Assembly: GCA_937918935.1 (NCBI GenBank)
Contig: CAKZSI010000004.1
Coordinates: forward strand, 1 to 64,000
Direction: 5' to 3'
DNA: 64,000 bases
DNA from: an uncultured Chloroflexales bacterium
GTDB taxonomy: Bacteria > Chloroflexota > Chloroflexia > Chloroflexales > Chloroflexaceae
In this document: piece by piece, positions 16,929-25,480 of the stretch
Position numbering within the stretch: position 1 is the first letter of the stretch
How the letters are laid out: each line of letters begins with the position of its first letter
Translations under genes and position numbers: made by a program
Notes under the pieces: model-generated
The model's database searches: none
Seen by the model: the letters and a program-made list of their open reading frames with translations, nothing else
What the model was told of the DNA's origin: nothing

Positions 16929-18488
16929 GTGAATCAGCAAACCTACGCCGACTATATGCGGGACCACTTCGGTTTTACGGGTGAGGGCCAACTGACCGAC
17001 TTTTTGAGCCGCGAGGGCGGCGAGTTGATGCTGGGCGGCCGGTTGAACCTGTCCGAGCTGGCGCGGAGCCGCGGCGCTCCCCTGGAGGTCGTTTACACCC
17101 CGCAGATCAGCACCCAGATCGCCCGGATGCGACACTGGGCCAGGGGGGCGCGGCGGCGCGCCGAGTATGCAGGGCGCTTTCTCTACGCCTACGCCACCAA
17201 GGCCAACTTCGCCGCCGAGGCAGTGCAAACGGCGCTGCAAGCCGGCGCGCACTACGAGACATCCGCCGCGGCTGATGTGGTGATCGCCCATGGACTGTTT
17301 CGACAGGGGTTGCTTCCCCACGATCGGCTGATCTTCTGCAACGGCTCGAAGGAAGCGGGCTACCTGGAGGCGATCCGCAACCTGCGCCATGCGGGCTGCG
17401 CCAACGTGATCCCGGTGCTCGACGATCTGGACGAACTGGAGGCGCTGCTCGACAATCCGGCGGCGCTGCAATTCGGGGTGCGCGAGCGCGCCGCGGGCAA
17501 CCGCGACGGGACCCATCCGGGCAACGATCGTTTTGGCCTGACCGCCGAGGAGATCGAGCGGGCCGCCGCGCGCATCGCCGGCAGCAGGCATCAACTGGTG
17601 CTCTACCACGCTATGATCGGCAGCCAGGTAGAAGATGAGGCCCACTTCCTGGCAACCCTGCGCGAGTCGGTGGAGAACTACGCGCGCCTGCGGCGCGTCA
17701 CCCCCACGTTGCGCTACTTCAACTTCGGCGGGGGGATGCCAACGTCGGGCTACCGCCTGGGGTTCAGCTTCGATTACGAGGGCTTTCTGACCCGGCTGAT
17801 GGTCACCATTCGCGATACCTGCGCCGCGCATGGCGTACCCATGCCGGATCTGATCGGCGAGTTTGGACGCTACACCGTGGCGACCCACAGCGTCGTGTTG
17901 CTCGAGGTCGGCGCGGTGAAGCGAGGCCAGCCGGGCGCGCCCGACTGGTACCTGGTCAACGGAAGCATGATGGTCACCCTGCCAGACTCGCTGCTGGTTG
18001 ACGGGCAAGAGTTCGTGATCCTGCCGTTGAGCGACTGGGAGCGCCCGGCGCGCCCGGTGCGGCTGGGAGGGCGCCGCACCTGCGACAGCGATGATGTCTA
18101 CCCGCGCCCAGACCGCGCACCGCTGATGTTGCCCGACACCGGCGCGGGCCTGGTGCTGGCGATCTTCGGCGTGGGCGCCTACCAGCAGATGATCTCGGGG
18201 CGCGGCGGGGCACACCACTGCCTGAGCCCCGAACCGGCGCGGGTCATCGTCACCGAGCGCGAGGGCCGGCTCGTCTCGCGCTACGTGCCCCAGCAGGATC
18301 AGGCGACGATCACCCGGCTGCTCGGCTACCAGCCACACCTCACGTCACTGGCGGAACCGGCGCCGGCCACCGTGGCCGCCCGCCCGCCGCGGGTCGCGCC
18401 GCTGGTGATGCGACCGGCAGGCAACCAGCGCCGGCGCGGCTATCCGCGGCAGCCGCGGATAAGCCGTGTTGTCGCGGCAGGGGATTAA
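16929..18488 (+). CDS. PLP-dependent amino-acid decarboxylase, probably arginine decarboxylase
   Basis: A 519-residue fold-type III (alanine-racemase-like) decarboxylase. YAYATKAN places the PLP Schiff-base Lys at 91. FNFGGGMP binds the cofactor phosphate, and CDSDDVY near 381 is the substrate-contacting Cys/Asp segment, closest to biosynthetic arginine decarboxylase. GAYQQMISG completes the site. It is shorter than SpeA (about 630-660) and ends in an Ala/Pro/Arg-rich tail of some 50 residues. It would make agmatine for polyamines, or an equivalent diamine. The start is GTG with GGGAGGG 11-12 nt upstream. Three palindromic repeats lie just before it. Confidence 0.78.
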   Translation: MNQQTYADYMRDHFGFTGEGQLTDFLSREGGELMLGGRLNLSELARSRGAPLEVVYTPQISTQIARMRHWARGARRRAEYAGRFLYAYATKANFAAEAVQTALQAGAHYETSAAADVVIAHGLFRQGLLPHDRLIFCNGSKEAGYLEAIRNLRHAGCANVIPVLDDLDELEALLDNPAALQFGVRERAAGNRDGTHPGNDRFGLTAEEIERAAARIAGSRHQLVLYHAMIGSQVEDEAHFLATLRESVENYARLRRVTPTLRYFNFGGGMPTSGYRLGFSFDYEGFLTRLMVTIRDTCAAHGVPMPDLIGEFGRYTVATHSVVLLEVGAVKRGQPGAPDWYLVNGSMMVTLPDSLLVDGQEFVILPLSDWERPARPVRLGGRRTCDSDDVYPRPDRAPLMLPDTGAGLVLAIFGVGAYQQMISGRGGAHHCLSPEPARVIVTEREGRLVSRYVPQQDQATITRLLGYQPHLTSLAEPAPATVAARPPRVAPLVMRPAGNQRRRGYPRQPRISRVVAAGD

Positions 18489-18699
18489 TGGGATTCTGGA
18501 TTGCCGTATGTGGCGTCCCAATGCGACCTGGCGATCATGTGCGTGCAGCGTGTTTAACAGGAACTGGTATGAGGTTCTGGTAACAAGCCTCAACCTCTAC
18601 TCGGGGGCGGCGTGGCCGCCCCAAACCCACGGCCTCCAGCAGCCGTCACACCAATCCCGGCCGGAGGGATGAAAGCCATTTCGCCCCTCCGGCCTGAAC

Positions 18700-18708
18700 T
18701 GGTATAAT
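18700..18708 (+). promoter_or_regulatory. Extended -10 immediately upstream of a start codon
   Basis: TGG-TATAAT ends only 10 nt before the ATG at 18719. Transcription would begin about 4 nt before the ATG, giving a leaderless or nearly leaderless message. No Shine-Dalgarno sequence is seen. Confidence 0.55.
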
Positions 18709-18718
18709 GGCCGGCGCT

Positions 18719-20719
18719 ATGCGTAGAATTGTCGCCGACCTGATAGCCCTGCTTCTGGTTCTGACGACCGCCTTCTTCGGCCTCGGCCTGGTCTATTCTG
18801 GCCAGCGCAGCGCCGCCTTCGATGTTATGGCCCTGCCCGCGATGCTGCCCACCTCGGGGTTGCACGCAGTTGAAACCCTGGCCGATCGGCCGGGCTTCTT
18901 TCGCTGGACTATGGGGGAAGGGGTGCTGCAACCGCCCAATCCCGGCGGGCGCCTGGTCCTGCGCATGCGTCTCTCCAGCGGGATCGATGGCCCTACGCGC
19001 CTCGAACTTGCCGCGCGCGGCCTGTCACAACACTTTGTCGTGCATCCGGGCCTCCGTAAGTACTATGTGTTGCTGCCGCCGCACCCTGGTGAACGGCTCA
19101 CTCTTATCCTCCGCTCGCCACCTTTTGAGATCAAGGGACGCCAGCTTGGCGTGGTGGTGCAGAGCCTGCTGGTAAGCGGCCAGGAGCGCCCGCCAGCGGT
19201 TCTCTTTGCCGCGCTCTTCTTCGCCACGGTGAGCTGGTACGCGCTCCTGCGCCGTGCCGGGCTTTCCGCACCCCTGGCCGCCGCCGGGGTGCTCGGTTTG
19301 CAGATCGCCGCCTGCGCCTGGCAGGCCGCCGGGGCCTGGCGCTATGCCCTCCTCGGTAACCTGCTCTTCCTTGGCGGAAGCGGCGCCGTCGGCGCCCTGC
19401 TGATCGGGCGCTTCTGGCCGCCCCTGCCGCCGCCGATCTGGCCGCCGCTTGCCTGGAGCCGCCAGGACAGGCTGGCGTCTGGCGGGTTGCTGGCGCTGGC
19501 CCTGGCCTGCTGTCTGCCCTGGCTCACGGCGCCCGACCCGGTGGGCGATCTGGAGCTGTCGGCGCGCTGGATGGGCTTTATGATGGAGGGCCGCTTCGCC
19601 GATCTCTCGTACTATGGGTGCGACTACCTGCCTATCAACCTGGCCACGCTCTGGCTGCTCGGCCCGCTGGTATCGCTCCTGGGGGGCACATACTACGATC
19701 CGCTGCCGGCGGTCACCCGCGTCATCGTCAAACTGCCCAGCCTGGTGGCCTTGTTGTTCAGCGTGGCGCTGATCTACCACTGGGCGCGCCGGCACGGCGG
19801 TGTGGCGCGAGCGGCGCTGTTCGGCGCGCTCTACATCGTGGCGCCGCCGGTGTGGATCAACGTGGCCTGGTGGGGTCAGGTGGACGTGCTGCTGACCCTG
19901 CCGATGGCGGCGGCGGTCATCTGGCTCGACCGCTGGCAGGGGCGCGGGAGCTGGCTGGCCTGGGCCACGGGGCTACTGATCAAGGCCCAGGCGATCGTCC
20001 TGGCGCCCTTGATCTACGCGGCCACCCTGCGGCGCTACGGCCCCCGCGGCTTCGTCGAGGGCATAGTGATCGCCCTCAGCCTGATCGTCGCCCTCAGTAC
20101 GCCGCTGGTGCTGCTCGGTGAAGGACCGGGGCTGTACCAGACTGTAGTGGGATCGGTGGGGCGCTTTCCGCAGGTGACCAACCGGGCCTACAACCTGTGG
20201 TGGCTGGTGGTTGGCGATCAGCGCGTCTCTGACCTGACAGAGTGGGCGGGGATGAGCTATCGCACCCTGGGCTTTCTGCTCGTTGGCACGGCGGCGCTGC
20301 TGGTGATGCTGGCCGTGCTGCGCCATCCCCATCCGCACACCTACCTGGTAGGCGCGGCAGCGCTGGGGCTGGCCTTTTTTACCCTGCCGACGCAGATCCA
20401 CGAACGCTACGCCTTCTTTGCCCTGCCCTTCCTCCTTCTGGCCTCCGCCGTCGATCCACGCCTGCTGCTGCCCTACGCGGTGCTGGTGCTCAACGCAACG
20501 ATCAACATCTTTGGCGCCATTGGCAGCTTCACGCCGGATCTCATGCCGCTGATCCGCGACAGCGCGTTGCCGGAAGTGGTGGCCTGGGTGAACCTGGCAA
20601 CCCTGATAGGATTACTGATCTATCTTTATATCGCTCCACAGGGTAGCACCGTCTCCCAGAGGTGGGACAATGACGGGCAAACCAGGTTTCCCCGCGCCCC
20701 TGCCGGCAGAATTTCGTAG
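18719..20719 (+). CDS. GT-C-type membrane glycosyltransferase
   Basis: A 666-residue multi-pass membrane protein with about a dozen hydrophobic segments after an N-terminal signal-anchor and a ~120-residue extracytoplasmic domain. WWGQVDVLLTLPM and QIHERYAFFALPF are typical of polyprenyl-sugar-dependent GT-C enzymes of the mannosyltransferase/GT39-GT87 clan. It probably moves a sugar from a lipid carrier onto a surface glycan. The ATG at 18719 lies 10 nt after a TATAAT. The last ~20 codons read through a copy of the dispersed palindrome (20674-20694), so the natural C-terminus may have been extended by repeat insertion. Confidence 0.75.
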   Translation: MRRIVADLIALLLVLTTAFFGLGLVYSGQRSAAFDVMALPAMLPTSGLHAVETLADRPGFFRWTMGEGVLQPPNPGGRLVLRMRLSSGIDGPTRLELAARGLSQHFVVHPGLRKYYVLLPPHPGERLTLILRSPPFEIKGRQLGVVVQSLLVSGQERPPAVLFAALFFATVSWYALLRRAGLSAPLAAAGVLGLQIAACAWQAAGAWRYALLGNLLFLGGSGAVGALLIGRFWPPLPPPIWPPLAWSRQDRLASGGLLALALACCLPWLTAPDPVGDLELSARWMGFMMEGRFADLSYYGCDYLPINLATLWLLGPLVSLLGGTYYDPLPAVTRVIVKLPSLVALLFSVALIYHWARRHGGVARAALFGALYIVAPPVWINVAWWGQVDVLLTLPMAAAVIWLDRWQGRGSWLAWATGLLIKAQAIVLAPLIYAATLRRYGPRGFVEGIVIALSLIVALSTPLVLLGEGPGLYQTVVGSVGRFPQVTNRAYNLWWLVVGDQRVSDLTEWAGMSYRTLGFLLVGTAALLVMLAVLRHPHPHTYLVGAAALGLAFFTLPTQIHERYAFFALPFLLLASAVDPRLLLPYAVLVLNATINIFGAIGSFTPDLMPLIRDSALPEVVAWVNLATLIGLLIYLYIAPQGSTVSQRWDNDGQTRFPRAPAGRIS

Positions 20720-20737
20720 CGCAACCTTCCCGGTTGC
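20674..20737. repeat. Palindrome within a gene 3' end plus GCAACC hairpin
   Basis: CGGGCAAACCAGGTTTCCCCG at 20674-20694 (one mismatch in the arms) lies inside the end of the GT-C coding sequence. The hairpin GCAACC-ttccc-GGTTGC at 20721-20737 follows the stop codon directly. A near-identical hairpin sits at 47337 after rph. Confidence 0.65.
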
Positions 20738-20750
20738 ACCCACATGGCCC

Positions 20751-21785
20751 ATGCTGCCTGAGGAGTCGCTCAAGGAGGGGATCGCGGCCCTGCGCCGCGG
20801 TGAGCGCGATCAGGCCCGCACGAGCCTGATCGCCGCGCTGCGCGCCGACCCGGGCGACGCCAGGGCCTGGCTCTGGCTCTCAGGAGCGGTTGATAATCCG
20901 GCGGAACAACGTTACTGTCTGGAGCGAGCCCTGGCCCTTGACCCCCGGTGCGCTCCGGCCCGGCAGGGAATGGCCGTGCTGCGCGGGATCACCGCCGCAC
21001 CGCCGGCGTGGGTGGCCGATCTGCCCGGCGCCGGGGCCATCTTTCACGGCCCCACGCCCGGGGCGGCGCCGTCCGGGGATGCCGCGCGATCCGCCCCGGC
21101 CAGGGGCCAGGCCCGCGCCGCTGCGTTGCCGGTTCAGGGTAAGCTGCCCCCCGCAGCGGACGCGGAGGCGCCCCGCGACCCGTGGCGGGCGATCTGGCGG
21201 CGGCCACGGGCGGCGCTGCGAGCCGCCGCTCTTGCTCACGCCCCCGGGCCGACCGTGTTGCGGTCGGCGCTGGCGGGTGTCAGCGCCGTGTTCGCCTGGG
21301 CGGCATGGCACGGCCTGGGTGCAGAAGCGCGTCCGTGGGAAGTGCTGGCGGTCGCGCTGGTGGCCGGGCCGCCCCTGGGACTGGCGGCGCTGATCTGCTG
21401 CGGGGTGTTGTTACGCACCAGTGGGCGCTGGCTGGGCGGTCGGGCCGAGGCGCGGCAGGTGCGGGCCGTCCTGGCGCTGGCCACCACGCCGGTGATCGCC
21501 GGGCTGCTGCTCTGGCTGGCGCAACTGGCCCTCTTTCCGGCGGCCAGTTTCGGCAGGCCGACGGCGGCGATACCGCTGAGCAGCCTCTTCTGGCTCATCC
21601 ACGGCATGCTCTGGCTCTGGGCCGGCGGATTGAGTGTGGCCGGGCTGGCCGAGGCGCATGGCATCAGCCTCTGGCGGGCGGGGGCGACGTGGGTCCTGGC
21701 CGGGCTGCTCGTGGTGGGCGGGGGCTTAGTGGTGCTCTGGGGCGCGGGGGTGGTGATCGGGATCATCAATCTTATTGGCCAGTAA
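20751..21785 (+). CDS. TPR-containing membrane protein (Yip1-like)
   Basis: A 344-residue protein. Residues ~5-75 hold tetratricopeptide repeats (EGIAALRRGERDQARTSLIAALRADPGDARAWLWLS). A long Ala/Pro-rich linker follows, and the C-terminal ~190 residues contain five hydrophobic segments resembling a Yip1/DUF1282-type membrane domain. It is likely an inner-membrane protein with a cytosolic TPR arm. The ATG at 20751 is the first in frame after the spacer hairpin; no strong ribosome site is visible, and an earlier in-frame start at 20670 would translate the repeat. The function is unknown. Confidence 0.7.
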   Translation: MLPEESLKEGIAALRRGERDQARTSLIAALRADPGDARAWLWLSGAVDNPAEQRYCLERALALDPRCAPARQGMAVLRGITAAPPAWVADLPGAGAIFHGPTPGAAPSGDAARSAPARGQARAAALPVQGKLPPAADAEAPRDPWRAIWRRPRAALRAAALAHAPGPTVLRSALAGVSAVFAWAAWHGLGAEARPWEVLAVALVAGPPLGLAALICCGVLLRTSGRWLGGRAEARQVRAVLALATTPVIAGLLLWLAQLALFPAASFGRPTAAIPLSSLFWLIHGMLWLWAGGLSVAGLAEAHGISLWRAGATWVLAGLLVVGGGLVVLWGAGVVIGIINLIGQ

Positions 21786-21860
21786 TTGACCGCCACGCTG
21801 GCGGCGCACATGTTAGCGAGCCATACGGCTCAGTAGTCTGGGAACTACGTTTCCTTGCCT

Positions 21861-21941
21861 TTCCGCCCCCTCCCCGACCCTCCCCCGCCGGGGGAGAGAG
21901 TCCGGATCTTCCCCCCGAACGGGGGATGCCGGGGAGGGAAA
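21861..21941. repeat. Large GC-rich inverted repeat (second copy)
   Basis: TTTCC..CCTCCCCGACCCTCCCCCG faces its inverted partner CGGGGGATGCCGGGGAGGGAAA. Arm sequence and layout match 11625-11726. It lies between convergent genes, the TPR protein and the circularly permuted ATP-grasp gene. Confidence 0.65.
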
Positions 21942-21952
21942 TACCACGAAAC

Positions 21953-23395
21953 TCACTTTACAGACCACTCAGAATCCTCAGCGGAACTCATTTCGGTCAG
22001 CGCGCTAAACCCCTGGCCCTGTTCCAACACAAAGACCGGAACCGTGGAACCACCGCCAGCGGTGACATTGAGCAGCGTCATGGTGGAGAGGCGACAGAGA
22101 CAGCCATCAACGTCGAGGCCGAAGAGAAAGGGGTCGCTATCCACCAACCGCTCGCTCACCACCACCTGGCCATCCACCAGGGTGGGGTAGGGTTCGTAGG
22201 CAATACGTACCCGCTCCTGTACCACAAAGGGCGCCTCCAGGGCCGCCCGCAGCGCCGCATCCCAGCCAGCGGCATCGGTCTCCCAGCCAATGGTGATCCC
22301 CCGCCCGCCATAGTCATCGTTGGGCTTGAGCACCAGCCGTTCGCGGTTGGCACGGGCGAAGGCCAGCAGGTCAACGCGCTCACCCTGGTAGATCGTCTCG
22401 CCGGGGCGAACGACGCGGGTCCAGGGCACGTGGGCGACCAGGGCGGCGCGTTCCTCGGCGCCAAGGGGGTCGTGGAAGCGTTCATCGGAAAGCAGGGCGA
22501 AGAGCGACTTCTTGTGCAGCAACTTCGCGCGGAAGTTATTGACCAGCACGCAGGCTCCGGCAGTGTAAGCCTGGACAAGGGGATGATCGAGGGCCGCCGC
22601 GCCGTAGTGGGTGAGCAATTCGCTGGTGAGCACGCGCTTGAAGACGATAGTCACGGGGGTGACGGAGCCATCGAGTTCGGCGAGCAGGCACCCATCGCGG
22701 AAGCGCAGATCATCGGGAGCGCAGATCAGGGCGCGAAGGCCGTGTTCGGCGAAGTAGGCGGCGAACAACTCAAACTCAGTGGCGGTGGGCAGGTCACGCC
22801 AGTCCACGATGGCCACCACCGGTTCGCCGCCTGGCGCGCCGGCCTCGTGCCAGGCGGCGAGGAGCGTCTCCAGCAGCCGCCGGCGAGCGGGCAGGGGACG
22901 CAGGGGAAAACGGCGCACGAACTCCTGCATCACCGGCATGGCGAGGAAGGCCTCGGCGAGGAGATCCTGGTAGGCAATCGCGGCCGGACTTTCGGCATTG
23001 TACTCAACGAACTGGAGCGAGGAGCCATCGAGGGTGAGGAACGTGTCCATGCGTGAGTGGGCGCCTGGCTCGGCATAGCCGGGGTGCCGGGCGACCAGGG
23101 CCTCCTCGTGCGGCGTGAGCAGCAACACCTGGCGCACCGCCTCGCCGTCGGGGCCCGGGTCAAGGGCAGGGGCGACGACCTTGCGCGCCGCGGCGGCGAC
23201 GGCGCCAACGGCGCGTTGCAGGAGGGCGTACTGTTCGGCGGCGAGCAGGCGGGGGCGCAGCACGGTTGCCAGGGGGCGTTCACCGAAGTAGAGCCGGCGG
23301 GCGCGCATCTCTTCGCTGAGACGGGCCCAGGAGGCCGTCGCCGCCTCGGGGGTTAGCAGGGTATGGTAGTATTCGATGGCCGCAAGGAGGCTCAT
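21953..23395 (-). CDS. Circularly permuted ATP-grasp protein
   Basis: A 480-residue enzyme of the circularly permuted type-2 ATP-grasp group. FVEYNAESPAAIAYQDLL around 130 and RLVLKPNDDYGGRGI around 345 are the signature segments; the latter includes the ATP-binding Lys and the Gly-rich loop. Such enzymes form amide bonds between a carboxylate and an amine. The ATG at 23395 begins 4 nt after the stop of the upstream ATP-grasp gene, so the two are co-translated. No precursor peptide or transporter is seen nearby. The substrate is unknown. Confidence 0.8.
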   Translation of the reverse strand: MSLLAAIEYYHTLLTPEAATASWARLSEEMRARRLYFGERPLATVLRPRLLAAEQYALLQRAVGAVAAAARKVVAPALDPGPDGEAVRQVLLLTPHEEALVARHPGYAEPGAHSRMDTFLTLDGSSLQFVEYNAESPAAIAYQDLLAEAFLAMPVMQEFVRRFPLRPLPARRRLLETLLAAWHEAGAPGGEPVVAIVDWRDLPTATEFELFAAYFAEHGLRALICAPDDLRFRDGCLLAELDGSVTPVTIVFKRVLTSELLTHYGAAALDHPLVQAYTAGACVLVNNFRAKLLHKKSLFALLSDERFHDPLGAEERAALVAHVPWTRVVRPGETIYQGERVDLLAFARANRERLVLKPNDDYGGRGITIGWETDAAGWDAALRAALEAPFVVQERVRIAYEPYPTLVDGQVVVSERLVDSDPFLFGLDVDGCLCRLSTMTLLNVTAGGGSTVPVFVLEQGQGFSALTEMSSAEDSEWSVK

Positions 23396-23399
23396 AGGA

Positions 23400-24335
23400 C
23401 TATCCAATCATCTGACTCCAGGGGTACTCGGCGGGCGTCTGGCGGCCTTGCAGGGCCAGTTCGATGGTAAAATCGGCCATCGTCTTCACCACCCAGTCGA
23501 AATAGTAGGGTGTGAGGGAGTTCACGTCGAAGTCAGGGGCGGGGTTGGTAAAATCAATCGCGTAGGGCACGCCCCCCTTGAGGGCGAACTCGACCGTGTT
23601 CATGTCGTAGCCGAGGGCCTGGTTGATACGCAGCGCGTAGTCAGTGACCTGGCGGCCCTCGTCCGGCGTCAGATAGTGGTCATCGCGGAAGTAGCGATGG
23701 GGCCAGGGAGCGTTGGCATCGAACTTAATGGTCATGATATGCCGGCGCCCGATCACAATACAGCGCACATACTTTTCCCAGGCGATATACTCCTGGAGCA
23801 TCATGCACTCGGTGCCAGTCTCATTGTAGGCGCGCCAGAGTTCTTCAAAGCTGTGGACCTTGTAGACCTGTTTGAAACCGCCGCCCCAGGCCGGCTTGAG
23901 AATGACGGGAAAGCCGCCAACATACTCCACGTGCTCTTTCCAGGGCAGGGGGTAGCGCAGGTTCCGCAACGACTCCTCAACCACGCCTTCGATGTAGGAG
24001 TGCGAGGGCAAGGCGACGGTCCGGGGATGAGGAATGCCGAGCCGCATGCAGAGACTGGCGCCGAAGAACTTATCATCGGCGCTCCACCAGAAGGGGTTGT
24101 TCACCACCCGCGTGCCCGAAAGGGCCGCTGTTTTGAGAAAGGTTCGATAGTACGGGATCTCATGGCTAATACGATCCACAATGACATCGTATTCGCAAGG
24201 TTCGGCCATGCGCGTGCCGCCGAGCTTGACGAATTCGGCAATAACGCCCGCCTTCCGCCGGTTCACCTCCTCGATGAACGCAGGAGGCCAGGACCACTCG
24301 CGACCTACGATAACGCCAATCTTCCTGGTATCCAC
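23400..24335 (-). CDS. ATP-grasp ligase (RimK/glutathione-synthetase-like)
   Basis: A 311-residue ATP-grasp protein. GGFPVILKPAWGGGFKQV (~145-163) is the ATP-binding strand-loop, MMLQEYIAW the next ATP contact, and YAIDFTNPAPDFDV near the C-terminus carries the Mg-binding Asp and Asn. It likely ligates an amino group to an acyl phosphate. The GTG at 24335 has an AGGA site 6-7 nt upstream; the longer frame to 24707 has no family similarity. It is first in a two-gene unit with a permuted ATP-grasp enzyme and is divergent from yihY. Confidence 0.8.
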   Translation of the reverse strand: MDTRKIGVIVGREWSWPPAFIEEVNRRKAGVIAEFVKLGGTRMAEPCEYDVIVDRISHEIPYYRTFLKTAALSGTRVVNNPFWWSADDKFFGASLCMRLGIPHPRTVALPSHSYIEGVVEESLRNLRYPLPWKEHVEYVGGFPVILKPAWGGGFKQVYKVHSFEELWRAYNETGTECMMLQEYIAWEKYVRCIVIGRRHIMTIKFDANAPWPHRYFRDDHYLTPDEGRQVTDYALRINQALGYDMNTVEFALKGGVPYAIDFTNPAPDFDVNSLTPYYFDWVVKTMADFTIELALQGRQTPAEYPWSQMIG

Positions 24336-24461
24336 AGCGATTCCTGCCGTGAGAGCAACGGCCGCCCCACCGGCGCGCCATTTCGAGTTTGCCCGTGCGT
24401 AGCCGGGATTGTACCATAGCTCCGCTATTGCGAGCGAAACCGCATCGTAGGAGAGAAGGGC

Positions 24462-25340
24462 ATGACCAATCATCCCCTGGTGCGCCTGATCCGCCTGACC
24501 GTTGACAAATACCAGTGTGATCGCGTCGGTGACATGGCCGCAGGAGTAGCCTACTTCGCGATTTTCTCGATCTTCCCGATGCTGCTGGTCGTCATCAGCA
24601 TCGTCGGATTCGTGGTTGACCCGCAGCAACTGAACGTGCAGACGCTCCTCCTGCAAGTCGTTGGATCGGCGGAGATTGCCGAGTTGATCAGCCAGACCCT
24701 GAGCCACTTTTCCAAAACCCGCGTAGGCACGGGATTGCTGGGTATCGGGACGCTGCTCTTTGCCGCCACCGGCCTGCTGGGCGCGTTGAGCCGGGCATTA
24801 CAGCAGATCTGGAACGTGCAACCCAACGCGAACGGGGGCGGTTTGAAGACTGCGGTGGTTACCATGGTGATGGACCGCCTGACCTTGTTCGCACTGCTGC
24901 TGGGCGTGTCGGCGCTCATTCTCGCCGCCGTGCTGGGCAACCTGGCCCTCTCACTGCTGACGGTCTACACCGACTGGCTGCCGCTCAACAGTCTGCTGCT
25001 GCAAGTGGCCCAGACAGCGTTGTTCGTCGCCTTGCTGACCGTCGGCTTCGCGACGCTCTACAAAGTGCTGGCCAGCCCGCTGCCACGCTGGGGTGACGTC
25101 TGGCCGGCGGCCCTGGTGGCGGCGATCGCCTTCACCGTGCTTCAGCGCCTGGCGGAGTTGATTTTCGCGCGGGTGAACTTCTCGTCCTTCGGAGTGCTGG
25201 GGGCCGCGATGACCCTGCTGCTGTGGATTTTCATCTCGGCGCAGATCCTGTTGTTCGGCGGCGAACTGTCATACGCGTGGAGCCGGGTGTTCGGCAGCCA
25301 GCGCGAAGACAAGCCGCTCGCCGCAGAGGCGCGGGCGTGA
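24462..25340 (+). CDS. YihY/virulence factor BrkB family membrane protein
   Basis: A 292-residue inner-membrane protein with six predicted helices. DMAAGVAYFAIFSIFPMLLV near 24-43 and the late ASPLPRWGDVWPAALVAAIAF segment are hallmarks of the YihY/BrkB family. The older name 'RNase BN' for the family is a misassignment. The function is unresolved; some members are proposed transporters. Transcribed divergently from the ATP-grasp pair across a 126-nt spacer. Confidence 0.9.
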   Translation: MTNHPLVRLIRLTVDKYQCDRVGDMAAGVAYFAIFSIFPMLLVVISIVGFVVDPQQLNVQTLLLQVVGSAEIAELISQTLSHFSKTRVGTGLLGIGTLLFAATGLLGALSRALQQIWNVQPNANGGGLKTAVVTMVMDRLTLFALLLGVSALILAAVLGNLALSLLTVYTDWLPLNSLLLQVAQTALFVALLTVGFATLYKVLASPLPRWGDVWPAALVAAIAFTVLQRLAELIFARVNFSSFGVLGAAMTLLLWIFISAQILLFGGELSYAWSRVFGSQREDKPLAAEARA

Positions 25341-25361
25341 AGGAGAGGCGGCCTGGCACCT

Positions 25362-25390
25362 TTGACGCTGCCGCACCCTGATGCTACAAT
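25362..25390 (+). promoter_or_regulatory. Promoter of coaBC (TTGACG-17-TACAAT, extended)
   Basis: TTGACG at 25362-25367, a 17-nt spacer and TACAAT at 25385-25390 preceded by TGC. The leader of about 85 nt to the coaBC ATG contains a short tandem GATTGTA repeat. Confidence 0.7.
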
Positions 25391-25480
25391 GCCAGGACGG
25401 GCACGCGCGATTGTAGATTGTAGATTGGGCACGGGGTGGCTTTGTTACCCAGGAAACCTTCAACCTGGACTAGCTTTTAG

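Noticed and set aside
16647-18338. 563-codon minus-strand open frame opposite the PLP decarboxylase
   Set aside because: Antisense shadow of a well-recognised enzyme; runs through the palindrome array and has no recognisable motif.
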